Source: Verrucomicrobiia bacterium
GTDB taxonomy: Bacteria > Verrucomicrobiota > Verrucomicrobiia > Limisphaerales > JADLHS01
Assembly (NCBI GenBank): GCA_026125285.1
Contig: JAHCLO010000010.1
Location: 124,001 to 188,000, forward strand
Length of the DNA stretch: 64,000 nucleotides
Reading direction: 5' to 3'
In this document: one piece after another, positions 42,224 to 50,807 of the stretch
How positions within the stretch are numbered: the first letter of the stretch is position 1
Layout of the letters: each line of letters opens with the position of its first letter
Notes under the pieces: model-generated
The model's input: the letters and a program-made list of their open reading frames with translations, nothing else
What the model was told of the DNA's origin: nothing
Database searches by the model: none
Made by a program: the position numbers and the translations under genes

Positions 42224-43333
42224 ATGAATAACCAACTCGCTTGCTCACTCGCCTTGGCCGCCCTGGCTCTTATTCCAATGGGCCGCTCTTCTGCCGTTGC
42301 GGCGGAGGAGGGATTTAAGCCCATGTTCAACGGCAAAGACCTCACTGGCTGGGACGGCAACAAGCAATTCTGGTCCGTGAAGGATGGGGCCATCGTAGGT
42401 CAGACCACGCCGGAGAACCCGACCAAGGGCAATACGTTCCTGGTCTGGACGGGGGGCGACGTGAGCGATTTTGAAATGCGCTTCTCCTACCGTTTTGCGC
42501 CCAACAACGACCGCGCAAACTCCGGCGTGCAATACCGGAGCAAGGTCATGAATCAGCAAACCTGGAGCGTCGGCGGGTATCAGGCGGACTTCGAGGCCGG
42601 CCCGAACTACAGCGGCATTCTCTACGATGAAGGTGGTGTAGCCGGCGGACGCGGCATCATGGCGGGTCGCGGCGAGAAAGTCGTCTGGGACAAGGACTGC
42701 CAGAAGCAAGTGGTCGGATCGCTTGGCAAGTCGGAGGACATTCAAGCCGCGATCAAGAAGGACGATTGGAACGATTATGTTATCATCGCCCGGGGCAATC
42801 ACTTCCAGCATTTCATCAACGGCAAGCCGACGGTGGACGTGGTTGACGAGTGCGAAGCCAAACGGGTGAAGTCCGGCGTAATCGCCCTCCAGGTTCACGC
42901 GGGCCCACCGATGAAAGTGGAATTCAAAAACCTGCGCCTGAAAACGCTGGCGGCTGAAGGTGCGGTCGCAGACCTGGAAAAACTGCAGGGCGCCTGGGAA
43001 ATCGCCGGCGCAGAGCTTAACGGTTCGGTTGTTGCGTCATACGATCTCCCATCGCTCGTTGTGACCATAACCGGCAAGTCGTACACCGTGAATCGGGACG
43101 GCGAAACGGACCGCGGGGAGTTCAGCATTGATCCGACGAAGCAGCCCAAACAGTTGGACATTCGCCCGAAGTCCGGGAGTGACGAAGGCAGAACGTTGCT
43201 GGCAATCTACGCGGTGGACGGAGACAGTTTTCGCGTTTGCTACGCGGCGCCGGGCTTCGGCCGGCCGACGGCCTTCACCACGGAGCCAGATTCCGGGAAG
43301 CTCGTGGTGAATTACAGGCGGAAGAAACAGTAA
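42224..43333 (+). CDS. Exported DUF1080 (3-keto-disaccharide hydrolase-like) protein with TIGR03067-like domain
   Basis: The 369-residue protein has a signal peptide (MNNQLACSLALAALALIPMG, cleaved near AVAAEE). A DUF1080 jelly roll at about 30-235 shows FKPMFNGKDLTGWDGNKQFW, ANSGVQYRSKVM, YQADFEAGPNYSGILYDE and GVIALQVHAGPPMKVEFKNL. Characterised DUF1080 proteins cleave 3-ketoglycosides. Residues 245-369 resemble the TIGR03067 domain of planctomycete-type genomes (LEKLQGAWEIAGAELNG, YAVDGDSFRVCYA, GRPTAFTTEPDSGKLVVNYR). It is 19 bases downstream of the epimerase gene. Confidence 0.9.
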   Translation: MNNQLACSLALAALALIPMGRSSAVAAEEGFKPMFNGKDLTGWDGNKQFWSVKDGAIVGQTTPENPTKGNTFLVWTGGDVSDFEMRFSYRFAPNNDRANSGVQYRSKVMNQQTWSVGGYQADFEAGPNYSGILYDEGGVAGGRGIMAGRGEKVVWDKDCQKQVVGSLGKSEDIQAAIKKDDWNDYVIIARGNHFQHFINGKPTVDVVDECEAKRVKSGVIALQVHAGPPMKVEFKNLRLKTLAAEGAVADLEKLQGAWEIAGAELNGSVVASYDLPSLVVTITGKSYTVNRDGETDRGEFSIDPTKQPKQLDIRPKSGSDEGRTLLAIYAVDGDSFRVCYAAPGFGRPTAFTTEPDSGKLVVNYRRKKQ

Positions 43334-43360
43334 GAAGAGCAACAACCCCAAGGGAGAAGT

Positions 43361-44245
43361 ATGAAACGGACATGGATTGGTTTGTGTTTGTTGAGTGCCT
43401 TATTCGCTGCCGATGGTCTGGCGGCGGACAAGAAGATCGTTTTTGTAGCAGGCCGACCCAGCCACGGCCCCGGCGAACATGAGCACCGCGCCGGCTGCCT
43501 GCTGCTCAAGTCCTGCCTCGACAAAGTACCGGGCGTCACCTCCGTGGTGTACAGCAATGGATGGCCGGACAATCCCACCACCGCTTTTGAAGGCGCCGCT
43601 GCGGTGGTGGTTTACGCAGACGGCGGCGGCGGCCATCCGTTTTTGCAGGGCGACCGGCTCAAGACCATCGGCGCATTGATGGACAAGGGTGTGGGTCTGG
43701 CGGCGATTCACTACGCTTGTGAACCCACCAAGGACAAAGGCCAGAAGGAGTTCATTGATTGGATCGGGGGCGCGTTTGAGATTCATTGGTCCGTGAATCC
43801 GCACTGGGATGGCAACTTCACCGAGCTACCCAAACATCCCATCACGCGGGGCGTAAACCCGTTCAAAATCCGCGACGAATGGTACTTCAATATGCGTTTT
43901 CGCGAAGGCATGCAGGGCGTGACCCCGATCTTAAGCGCCATCCCCGACGGCAGCACCACGAATCGCAACGACGGACCCCATTCCGGCAATCCCGCCGTGC
44001 GTGGCATTGTCGCGCGGGGTGAGCCGGTGCATGTCGCTTGGGCGGCAGAGCGACCTGGAGGCGGGCGCGGCTTCGGCTTCACCGGCGCACACTTCCACCG
44101 GAATTGGGGCCACGATGATTTCCGGAAAGTGGTCTTGAACGCCATTCTCTGGGTGGCCAAAGCGGACGTACCTCCCAACGGTGTGTCCTCTGCCTTGACC
44201 CCGGAGGAACTCGCCGCCAATTGGGATGACAAAGGCCGGCGCTGA
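43361..44245 (+). CDS. Exported ThuA-like protein
   Basis: The 294-residue protein has a signal peptide (MKRTWIGLCLLSALFAADGL) and a ThuA-like, glutamine-amidotransferase-type fold: KKIVFVAGRPSHGPGEHEHR, GVGLAAIHYACEPTKDKGQK, ITRGVNPFKIRDEWYFNMRF and GRGFGFTGAHFHRNWGHDDF. ThuA proteins act in trehalose and other disaccharide use through keto-sugars. It is the third gene of the operon, 27 bases after DUF1080. The conserved His residues suggest metal binding. The exact reaction is not settled for the family. Confidence 0.9.
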   Translation: MKRTWIGLCLLSALFAADGLAADKKIVFVAGRPSHGPGEHEHRAGCLLLKSCLDKVPGVTSVVYSNGWPDNPTTAFEGAAAVVVYADGGGGHPFLQGDRLKTIGALMDKGVGLAAIHYACEPTKDKGQKEFIDWIGGAFEIHWSVNPHWDGNFTELPKHPITRGVNPFKIRDEWYFNMRFREGMQGVTPILSAIPDGSTTNRNDGPHSGNPAVRGIVARGEPVHVAWAAERPGGGRGFGFTGAHFHRNWGHDDFRKVVLNAILWVAKADVPPNGVSSALTPEELAANWDDKGRR

Positions 44246-44383
44246 CTTCCGCACCGGGATGACTAACCTGAACGTTATTCTGGCTGGTGCTGGGAATGGC
44301 GAGTGACACCCGCGTAAGTAGGCTTGCATGAACTGCTGACGACTTCCTTGTCGTCGGACTTGCGGGGAACGGGCGAACACCGA

Positions 44384-45307
44384 CTACGCCGCGAGCACCG
44401 CCTTTAACTTCTCCAGCCATTCCGGCACGGCTTTCCACGGGTCGGCCTTGGCCTCGTACTCCAGCACCACGAAACCCTGGTAATTTGCGTCGCGCAGGAT
44501 TTCCACCAGGCGTTGGAGATCGGCCAGTTCCGTCGCCTGACCGCGCCGCCTTATCTCGACTTTGACCTGCACGTTCACGGCGTAGGGCGCGCATTGAGCC
44601 AGACTGGCGTAAGGGTCGTCCGTGTGAAAATTGCCGGTGTCGAGGTTGATGCCCACCCACGGACAGTTGACGGCCCGGATGATTCCCAACAGGTCCTCCG
44701 GCTCCGCGACAACGCCGCCGTGATTCTCCAGACCCAGAAAAATGCCGCGCCGCCCGGCATACGTGCCACATTCTTCGAGCGCCTCGATGCAGCGGCGCCT
44801 GGCCGCCGGCACGTCCTGGTCCGGGGCCGGCCCGGCAAAAACGCGAATGTGCGGTGCGCCCATCACCGCGCAGTAATCCACCCAATTCTTGACGTGCGCA
44901 ATTTCTGCGTCGCGCTTCGGACCTGGAGGCAGTGCAAAGTTGTTGCCCACCGCCGAGCCGCTGATGGCCACGCCGCGGAGAAACGCCTGGCGCTTGAGCC
45001 CAAGCAGGTATTCGGTGCTAAACCCTTTCGGAAAATAGTAACTGGTCAGTTCCGTGCCCGCGCAGTCGTGGTCGGCGCAGTAGTCCACAAAGTTCTCAAG
45101 CGTGATGCGTTTGGCCGGGTCGGCATGATTGAAAAAATCACGGAACGAATAGGCCGCCAGACTGAGTTGCAGCCGCGGCTTGCCGGGACGATTCAGAGGC
45201 TCGACCGCCTCCGCGCGTAATCCTGACATCAAGCTCGTACCGGCCAGCGTCAGGGCGGATTGCGCGGAGAGATCCAGGAAACGGCGGCGGTTGAATGGCA
45301 TGCTCAT
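44384..45307 (-). CDS. Tat-exported sugar phosphate isomerase/epimerase-like TIM barrel
   Basis: The 307-residue protein begins with a twin-arginine signal (NRRRFLDLSAQSALTLAGTS). The AP-endonuclease-2/xylose-isomerase-like barrel follows, with LSLAAYSFRDFFNHAD, GIFLGLENHGGVVAEPEDLL (metal Glu), VGINLDTGNFHTDDPYASLA (Asp) and GFVVLEYEAKADPW (Glu). Tat export fits a metal-bound enzyme folded before transport. It is convergent with the ThuA gene and probably belongs to the same keto-sugar system, working in the periplasm. The start MSMPFNRRRF was kept; MPFNRRRF is also possible. Confidence 0.88.
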   Translation of the reverse strand: MSMPFNRRRFLDLSAQSALTLAGTSLMSGLRAEAVEPLNRPGKPRLQLSLAAYSFRDFFNHADPAKRITLENFVDYCADHDCAGTELTSYYFPKGFSTEYLLGLKRQAFLRGVAISGSAVGNNFALPPGPKRDAEIAHVKNWVDYCAVMGAPHIRVFAGPAPDQDVPAARRRCIEALEECGTYAGRRGIFLGLENHGGVVAEPEDLLGIIRAVNCPWVGINLDTGNFHTDDPYASLAQCAPYAVNVQVKVEIRRRGQATELADLQRLVEILRDANYQGFVVLEYEAKADPWKAVPEWLEKLKAVLAA

Positions 45308-45405
45308 AACGTCAGCAAGTTAAGCCCGCTGGCAAAAGCGTAAAGGCAAATGCTCAGAAGAAATGCGACGTTGGCGCATCCCAAATAAGGACCAGCGTTC
45401 GAATC

Positions 45406-45540
45406 CGTAGCGCAGAGGTTTACTCTGCCGTAGCGCGGAATTACATTCCGCGTCCCCCTGCCTGTCCAGCGCGCTGCCAGCCGCCGGACGCCCAGCCGAG
45501 TGGAACTCGGCGATACAGCAGACTTCAAGTCTGCGCTACG
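45406..45540. repeat. Cluster of four mini-hairpins (6-bp arms, 5-base loops)
   Basis: Four palindromes follow each other: GCAGAG-GTTTA-CTCTGC, GCGGAA-TTACA-TTCCGC, GCCGAG-TGGAA-CTCGGC and GCAGAC-TTCAA-GTCTGC. The first two are preceded by GTAGC, like the RAYT-linked REPs. Arms differ in sequence but not in size. The rest of the 330-base gap (45308-45636) contains no gene. Confidence 0.75.
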
Positions 45541-45636
45541 GGATTTGGCGTTCGCCTTCATTCGGCGATGCGCCCTTGCGACGGGCGGGGCATGCAGCCC
45601 CACGAGCCGATTTGCTCCCCGTTGCATCTGCCACGT

Positions 45637-46929
45637 CTATCGGGCGCGAATGTCGTAGCAATACAGTGTCTCGTGATAGCGCAGATACAGCCGGCCATCC
45701 ACGATCACCGGATGCGTCCACGCGTCACTCTTGCGTTCGGGCACAAGACGGAAACGCCCTACCGCTTCCAGATTGTCTGGGCTGGGCTTCAACAGTGCCA
45801 CTTCGCCCTCCTCGCTCAAGCAATAGAGCCGTCGGTCCGCGTAAAGCACCGCGCCTTTCGCGAGGTCTTCCCTGAATTGCGCTCGCACTTCGCCGGTGTG
45901 CGCGTCCAGGCTCACCCATTCCTTGCGCTTGCGATAGTAGGCGCCATACAGCGCGCCATCGTGATGCACAACACCGCCTTGGCAGGCATCCAGTTCCGTC
46001 CGCCAGAGCTGTTCCACCCGCACGCGCTCCCCTTCCGGATGCAGGCGATAAAGCTTGCCGCCCTCGCCGTCCGGCGCCGTGACGAACACGGCATCGCCCA
46101 CCAGGACCGGCGTCGTGGCGATCACCTGATAACGCGTGGGCAGCGGACGCGACCAAAGCAGCCGGCCCGTGTCCGCGTCCACCCCGAACACGTGGCGCAA
46201 CGAACAGTTCACCAACATCCGCCGCTCGCCCAGCTTGAACAAAATGGGTGACGCGTAACTGGTGCTGTCCACTTCGCCATAAGGATCCGTCAGGCGCAGG
46301 TGGGCCGGATCGCTGGAATCAACCAACCGCAACGGTTCGCTGGCCCAGACGGTTTCCCCGGATTTTTTGTCGAGCGCGGCCATGACGCCCTTGCTGCCGC
46401 CGGGCGTGACGATGACGCGCGGGCCGTCCACCAGCACGTTTTCGCTCAAGCCCCAGTGAATCACCTTGCCGTCGAAGCGTTCGAGGATGTTGACCGCCCA
46501 GAGTTCCGCGCCGGTGTCCGCGTCCAGACAGACCAGGCGGCCATGCGCGTTCAAATGATACAACCGCCCTTCGCTGTAAGTGCAACTCGACCGCGCACCA
46601 GGGTAAGGATGCTTCCACGCGCGCCCGTTTCGGGTTCGCCAGACCCGCCGCCCCTCGCGATCCAGCGCAATGATGTGCAACTCGTCGTTGGCATCGCCCG
46701 CGAGGTAAATGCCTTCGCCAACGACGATGGGTGCGGAGTAGCCGCGCCCCAGGTCCTTGCTCGACCAGAGCAGACTCGGTCCGCCCTCTGGCCATTGTTG
46801 GAGCAGGCCGGTTTCGCGGCAAACGCCGTCCCGTTGCGAACCGCGCCACTGCGGCCAATCAGTCCCGCGCGTCTCTGGCGCGATCATCGCGACAATAGCC
46901 AAACGTAACAACCATCCAGGGTGATTCAT
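45637..46929 (-). CDS. Exported PQQ-type beta-propeller protein (outer membrane BamB-like fold)
   Basis: The 430-residue protein has an N-terminal signal (MNHPGWLLRLAIVAMIAPET) and repeated PQQ-like blades such as GRLVCLDADTGAELWAVNIL, RHVFGVDADTGRLLWSRPLP and REGRRVWRTRNGRAWKHPYP. WPQWRGSQRDGVCRETGLLQ is the standard opening of this planctomycete/verrucomicrobial group. No quinone-binding dehydrogenase motifs were identified, so it is more likely a structural or binding propeller. A similar, membrane-anchored gene lies at 49399. Confidence 0.88.
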   Translation of the reverse strand: MNHPGWLLRLAIVAMIAPETRGTDWPQWRGSQRDGVCRETGLLQQWPEGGPSLLWSSKDLGRGYSAPIVVGEGIYLAGDANDELHIIALDREGRRVWRTRNGRAWKHPYPGARSSCTYSEGRLYHLNAHGRLVCLDADTGAELWAVNILERFDGKVIHWGLSENVLVDGPRVIVTPGGSKGVMAALDKKSGETVWASEPLRLVDSSDPAHLRLTDPYGEVDSTSYASPILFKLGERRMLVNCSLRHVFGVDADTGRLLWSRPLPTRYQVIATTPVLVGDAVFVTAPDGEGGKLYRLHPEGERVRVEQLWRTELDACQGGVVHHDGALYGAYYRKRKEWVSLDAHTGEVRAQFREDLAKGAVLYADRRLYCLSEEGEVALLKPSPDNLEAVGRFRLVPERKSDAWTHPVIVDGRLYLRYHETLYCYDIRAR

Positions 46930-47146
46930 GGGACTAGTTTGGCGCGGGGTGAACAGAAGTCAACCGGGTGAACCGACCGTGCTAAACAACTGGCCCGTCA
47001 CCGAACGGCTGCGGTTGAACCAAGTCCCAGCCGGATAGATCGCGATATGCTTTGCCTGCATAACATTTATGGCAGCCAGATGCCGCACGCGGCGGTACTT
47101 GCCATCACCCTCTCGGCAGCAAACTGGCCCGTCTCGATTGGGTTTT

Positions 47147-47596
47147 CTACTGGTTAAACTTCGGATTCGCATCGGTATCCTTCGCGATTTCGGAGAGGTG
47201 ATCCGGCCAAGTATCCCTGAACTCTTTGGGAATTCGATGGATCCCGCTATCTGATAGGAGAAGATGGATGACCCGCTCTCCATCACCTAGATACCGATGG
47301 GTTGGATCAACCAAAGTAAAATTCCTGCGAAAGAAATAAGATCTCGAAACATCCAAGGCGAGCAATTGGCCTTCGCCGACGTCCATTTTGGCGGTCTTCC
47401 CCGGAGACACCACACAGCTCGCCAGCACATTCTCTCCATTGTGATCAAGCAGGATGACCACAATCTGCAACCTCGTGTTGTTCACGAAAATGGCATGATA
47501 CACCGGAGAGCATCCTGACACGAGGCCGGCTAGTGCGAGGACAAGGATAACTCGAATTCGTGATCGCATCGCATTCATCTTTGATACTTTTGACAC
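47147..47596 (-). CDS. Hypothetical lipoprotein
   Basis: This protein of up to 149 residues has a lipobox (LAGLVSGC, Cys29 counted from the longest start). The mature part of about 120 residues is beta-rich (YHAIFVNNTRLQIVVILLDH, LASCVVSPGKTAKMDVGEGQ). Starts at residues 7 and 10 are equally plausible and give a more usual signal length. The family was not recognised. It lies in a stretch with lower GC than the surroundings, together with two other unusual genes, so it may have been acquired with them. Confidence 0.7.
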   Translation of the reverse strand: MSKVSKMNAMRSRIRVILVLALAGLVSGCSPVYHAIFVNNTRLQIVVILLDHNGENVLASCVVSPGKTAKMDVGEGQLLALDVSRSYFFRRNFTLVDPTHRYLGDGERVIHLLLSDSGIHRIPKEFRDTWPDHLSEIAKDTDANPKFNQ

Positions 47597-47642
47597 AGCT
47601 TGGACTTTAACTCACGGGCTGAAGAGTGCTCAGGTCAAACCG

Positions 47643-47810
47643 CTATGGCCCGACCCCCAAGAGCGCATCATATACATCCTTCAGCCACTTCACCAACTTG
47701 CCCAGGAATTTCTTGCCGCGCGTGCTTCGAACCGCTCGAACAAATAGAAATGTCACGTACGCCACGAATAGCAAACCAAGGAGAATCGAAATGTATTCCC
47801 TGAACGTCAT
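47643..47810 (-). CDS. Predicted small membrane protein
   Basis: The 55-residue product has a transmembrane helix at about residues 6-26 (YISILLGLLFVAYVTFLFVR) and a basic amphipathic tail (STRGKKFLGKLVKWLKDVYD). An ATG ten codons upstream is also open. The function is unknown, and support comes from composition and its place in the island. Confidence 0.5.
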   Translation of the reverse strand: MTFREYISILLGLLFVAYVTFLFVRAVRSTRGKKFLGKLVKWLKDVYDALLGVGP

Positions 47811-47944
47811 GTCACGGACTTCGCTGGCGATTGCCGCCATGAACTTGAGTGCTTTCTTCCTTCATGGAGCAGCCAGCATTCAAACAATTCACTTCAGATG
47901 TTTGTACGAGCGCATTGCAGGTCATGAGATGGTGGCGATTCCAC

Positions 47945-48406
47945 TCACTCGACACGTGACTTGTCCGCCCCGCTTGCCACAGGAATCAACTCCGCAGTTG
48001 ACGCATCAACCTCAATTTCCCAACCACTGGCGAATTCAAACAGAAGATTAAAAGGCTCGTGATCCTGCCACTCAGCTTTGAAGCGGTATTCCTGGCTGGA
48101 CGGTGACACTTTCGACACGCCATGGAGACAAAAGGAGTCATCACTCCTCATATTTGCAGGATCTCGGGCAATACGAACCGACGTCACACCATGAAAACGC
48201 AACTGGCAGGCTCGAAATCGGTTGGCTGGGCAACCCCAGGGATTTTCCACTTGATCGGCCACCCACTCGATCTCAAACACTCCGCCTGCTGCATCGTACC
48301 GAAAACCCACAAAGGTCGCGAAATTGTGCAAATCCCAGTTGAGTTCGTCGCTGACGATCTCGATTGCTTGTGTGGAACCGCGCAATTCAAAATTCGAAAG
48401 GTTCAT
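47945..48406 (-). CDS. Hypothetical protein, possible immunity protein
   Basis: The 153-residue soluble protein has no recognised domain by motif. Stretches such as LNWDLHNFATFVGFRYDAAG, CQLRFHGVTSVRIARD and FNLLFEFASGWEIEVDASTA look like a small alpha/beta protein of the kind often annotated as immunity proteins. Its ATG overlaps the tga of the preceding gene (ATGA at 48403-48406), so the two are translationally coupled. Together with the RHS relic upstream it fits a toxin-immunity tail cluster. The role is inference. Confidence 0.6.
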   Translation of the reverse strand: MNLSNFELRGSTQAIEIVSDELNWDLHNFATFVGFRYDAAGGVFEIEWVADQVENPWGCPANRFRACQLRFHGVTSVRIARDPANMRSDDSFCLHGVSKVSPSSQEYRFKAEWQDHEPFNLLFEFASGWEIEVDASTAELIPVASGADKSRVE

Positions 48407-49014
48407 TTCTGGCTAGTTCGGGTATGCACAGGTTTGAGCACATCTGGGCTTGCAGGTAATACTGCGCTGAACGGACTTGCATTGGGCTTCAGGAGAAGGC
48501 TTCCTCTCAACTGCTGGGAAATCACAACGTTTACAAAAGTCTGGGATACGAACACGCACCCCAGGTCATCTGGAACCTTAAAGATAAGCGGATCCTCCGA
48601 AAGTCTAGTTGGGTCGAATACAAAACGAAAAACGTTAACAATTCGCCCAGGTTCCGAAGGGCTAAAGAGAATGTCCGACTTTGCAGTGTCCAAGCAATCA
48701 ATCACGTTCAACACATTGACCGCATACAGTGGTTTGCGCTCTATTTCAGTTAAAGGCAGAAACTCAACGTGTCGTTCGATGAGCGGCTTAATTGCAGCCA
48801 CCGCACGTTCTAAGAGAACCGGCGCGGCAAGCATCCAAGAAATAAAATCGCGAACCGGTTTCGACTTGTTCATGACCTCGAATGCTGGAGGCTTCCATTC
48901 GGATGCCATCGGTTTCCCGATAAAGTGAGTTTGAAAAAACTCAAGGTCGTGGGGATTCAGCGCGACACCACCATCGGCATCAGTGCAGAGCTTATAGATA
49001 GCTTTCAAGGGCAT
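48403..49014 (-). CDS. Probable immunity protein (Imm11/Imm43-like)
   Basis: In this 203-residue protein the C-terminal half, DPLIFKVPDDLGCVFVSQTF followed by VNVVISQQLRGSLLLKP, matches the closing motif of immunity families related to DUF1629 (an iFKlpd...vfVs..f...v...gL.G..f pattern). The N-terminal half (GVALNPHDLEFFQTHFIGKP) also fits the family layout. Such proteins neutralise polymorphic toxins and are usually encoded just downstream of the toxin tip. Here an RHS-type relic lies immediately upstream (49018-49320). GC is visibly lower than in neighbouring genes. Confidence 0.65.
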   Translation of the reverse strand: MPLKAIYKLCTDADGGVALNPHDLEFFQTHFIGKPMASEWKPPAFEVMNKSKPVRDFISWMLAAPVLLERAVAAIKPLIERHVEFLPLTEIERKPLYAVNVLNVIDCLDTAKSDILFSPSEPGRIVNVFRFVFDPTRLSEDPLIFKVPDDLGCVFVSQTFVNVVISQQLRGSLLLKPNASPFSAVLPASPDVLKPVHTRTSQK

Positions 49015-49017
49015 ATT

Positions 49018-49320
49018 TTAGCGAAGCAAGTGATGACGCCTGTGGGTTTCCAGGCAGCGATCACTTTTGCATCTTTCAAAACCTTCTCGGCACGCATTGT
49101 TAATTCTGCCGCGGTTGTTCACACTAATCGTCTGCGCGCGTGCATTGTTGGCGGCGATCCAAGTTCCAAGCCTTATCGTAAGCATAATCGGCCCGCGTGC
49201 CCCGTTGAATAATCCCGTTGTTCTTCCGTGACAATCTGAATCGGTGATCCACCTCGGATCGTCACTCGTATTTCGGCGTATCAACCAACGACGCAAGTGC
49301 AACCGCGCCGTTCGATTGAT
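49018..49320 (-). pseudogene. RHS/YD-repeat protein relic
   Basis: Read on the minus strand in two frames, the region gives VTIRGGSPIQIVTEEQRDY, then RADYAYDKAWNLDRR, and after a frame change NNARAQTISVNNRGRINNAC. The YAYDxAWNL and TNN..QT..VNN patterns are typical of RHS/YD repeats in this phylum. No start codon, no long repeat array and no toxin tip are present, so only a fragment of about 80-100 residues survives, directly upstream of the immunity-like gene. The find depends on recognising the repeat consensus by eye. The gap up to 49398 contains nothing else but a promoter candidate. Confidence 0.6.
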
Positions 49321-49359
49321 AATTTCGTGGCCAAACCGCCTCGAAACTCGGATGCGAGG

Positions 49360-49388
49360 TTGTCTCGCGGGCAGAGATGAATTAGGGT
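49360..49388 (+). promoter_or_regulatory. Candidate sigma70-type promoter
   Basis: TTGTCT (49360-49365), a 17-base spacer and TAGGGT (49383-49388) end 10 bases before the ATG at 49399. The -10 box is weak, but the spacing matches the other candidates. Confidence 0.35.
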
Positions 49389-49398
49389 CAGCGCCGGG

Positions 49399-50805
49399 AT
49401 GATGAAGGGTCATTGGAACAAACTGCTGTCGAACCTGCCGCTGCTCATTGCATTGGCGGCGGTCGCGGCGCTCGCGCTGTGGTGGGCCTCGGGCACGGGC
49501 GAGGGATTGAAACTCCGCATTCCCGGCACAGATGCCGCGCCTGGCAGCGAAACCGGCGGCGCCAACCCCGTGCTCGCCGGCAAGTTGTCTCAAGGCAGCG
49601 GCAGCCCCGCTGACCTGCCCGGCCATTGGCCGCAATTCCGCGGCGTGCAACGCGATGGCAGCGCGCCGGACGCGAGCGGGTTTTCCCGTGACTGGACAAC
49701 CTCGCCCCCACGCGAGCTTTGGGGACTGGACGTGGGCGAGGGTTATGCCGGCGTGGCGGTGCGCGACGGACGGGTCTATCTCCTCGACTACGAGCGCGAC
49801 GCCAAACTCAGCGTGCTCCGTTGCCTCTCGCTGGCCGACGGGAAAGAAATCTGGCGCTTCGCTTATCCGCTTACCATCAAACGCAATCACGGCATGACGC
49901 GCACCGTGCCGACGCTCCACGGCCCGTATCTCGTCGCGCTGGATTCCAAGTGTAATGTCTTCTGCCTGGACGCCACCAACGGCGAGCTCAAATGGACTAT
50001 CAGCCTCGTCCGTGAATTCGGCGCCACCGTGCCCGAGTGGTACGCCGGCCAATGTCCGCTGGTGGTCGGCGATCAAGTGATCCTCGCGCCGGGCGGCAAG
50101 GACGCGTTGCTGCTCGCCGTGGACCTCGCCACGGGCAAACCGCTGTGGCAAACACCGAATCCGCGCGGCTGGAAGATGACGCACTCCTCCCTGGCACCGG
50201 TGGAATTCGCCGGCCGGAGACTTTACGTCTATTGCGCCAGCGGCGGAGTCGTGGGTGTGGACGCCGCGGACGGAGCTTTACTGTGGGACACCAGCGATTG
50301 GAAGATCAGCATTGCCACCGTGCCCTCGCCGGTACCGGTCCCGGATGGACGGATTTTTCTCACGGGCGGCTATAACGCGGGCAGCCTCATGCTGCAACTG
50401 GAGGAGCAGGAACGGAAGATCACCGCGAAAACGTTGTTCCGATTGCCGCCCGAAGTCTTCGGTGCCACCCAGCACACGCCCATTCTCAAGGACAATCACC
50501 TTTACGGCGCCCGCGCCGATGGCCGGTTCGTCTGCCTGGATTTGGAGGGCAAAGTGGTTTGGGCGAGCGGACCGGGGGAAACCTTCGGGCTTGGTTCGTT
50601 TCTGATGGCGAGCGATCTGATCTACGCGGTCAACGATTCCGGCCGGCTGCGTCTGCTCGAAGCCACACCGGCGCGTTTCACTCTGCTCGGCCAATCACAG
50701 GTCCTGCAAGGGCGCGAGTCCTGGGGGCCAATGGCGCTGGCCGGCACCCGACTGTTCGTGCGCGACCTCACCCGGCTGGTCTGCTTGGACGTGAGTGCAA
50801 AGTAG
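49399..50805 (+). CDS. Membrane-anchored PQQ-type beta-propeller protein
   Basis: The 468-residue protein has one N-terminal transmembrane helix (LPLLIALAAVAALALWWASG, about 13-32) and no obvious cleavage site. A Gly/Ala-rich linker and then a propeller follow: WPQFRGVQRDGSAPDASGFS, CLSLADGKEIWRFAYPL, VFCLDATNGELKWTISLV, AVDLATGKPLWQTPNPRGWK and VGVDAADGALLWDTSDW. The likely layout is cytoplasmic N-terminus with a periplasmic propeller. It is related in type to the exported protein at 45637. The role is unknown; propellers like this bind proteins or cofactors. Confidence 0.88.
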   Translation: MMKGHWNKLLSNLPLLIALAAVAALALWWASGTGEGLKLRIPGTDAAPGSETGGANPVLAGKLSQGSGSPADLPGHWPQFRGVQRDGSAPDASGFSRDWTTSPPRELWGLDVGEGYAGVAVRDGRVYLLDYERDAKLSVLRCLSLADGKEIWRFAYPLTIKRNHGMTRTVPTLHGPYLVALDSKCNVFCLDATNGELKWTISLVREFGATVPEWYAGQCPLVVGDQVILAPGGKDALLLAVDLATGKPLWQTPNPRGWKMTHSSLAPVEFAGRRLYVYCASGGVVGVDAADGALLWDTSDWKISIATVPSPVPVPDGRIFLTGGYNAGSLMLQLEEQERKITAKTLFRLPPEVFGATQHTPILKDNHLYGARADGRFVCLDLEGKVVWASGPGETFGLGSFLMASDLIYAVNDSGRLRLLEATPARFTLLGQSQVLQGRESWGPMALAGTRLFVRDLTRLVCLDVSAK

Positions 50806-50807
50806 CA

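Noticed and set aside
45395-45420. Possible tRNA T-arm (GTTCGAATCC)
   Set aside because: No matching acceptor stem, D-arm or anticodon stem can be folded around it; it lies at the edge of a repeat cluster.
45406-45540. Possible CRISPR array because of regularly placed palindromes
   Set aside because: Arm sequences differ from unit to unit, spacing is irregular and no cas gene is near.
46960-47146. Short minus-strand frame between the PQQ gene and the lipoprotein gene
   Set aside because: No recognisable domain; composition and start context do not support a gene.
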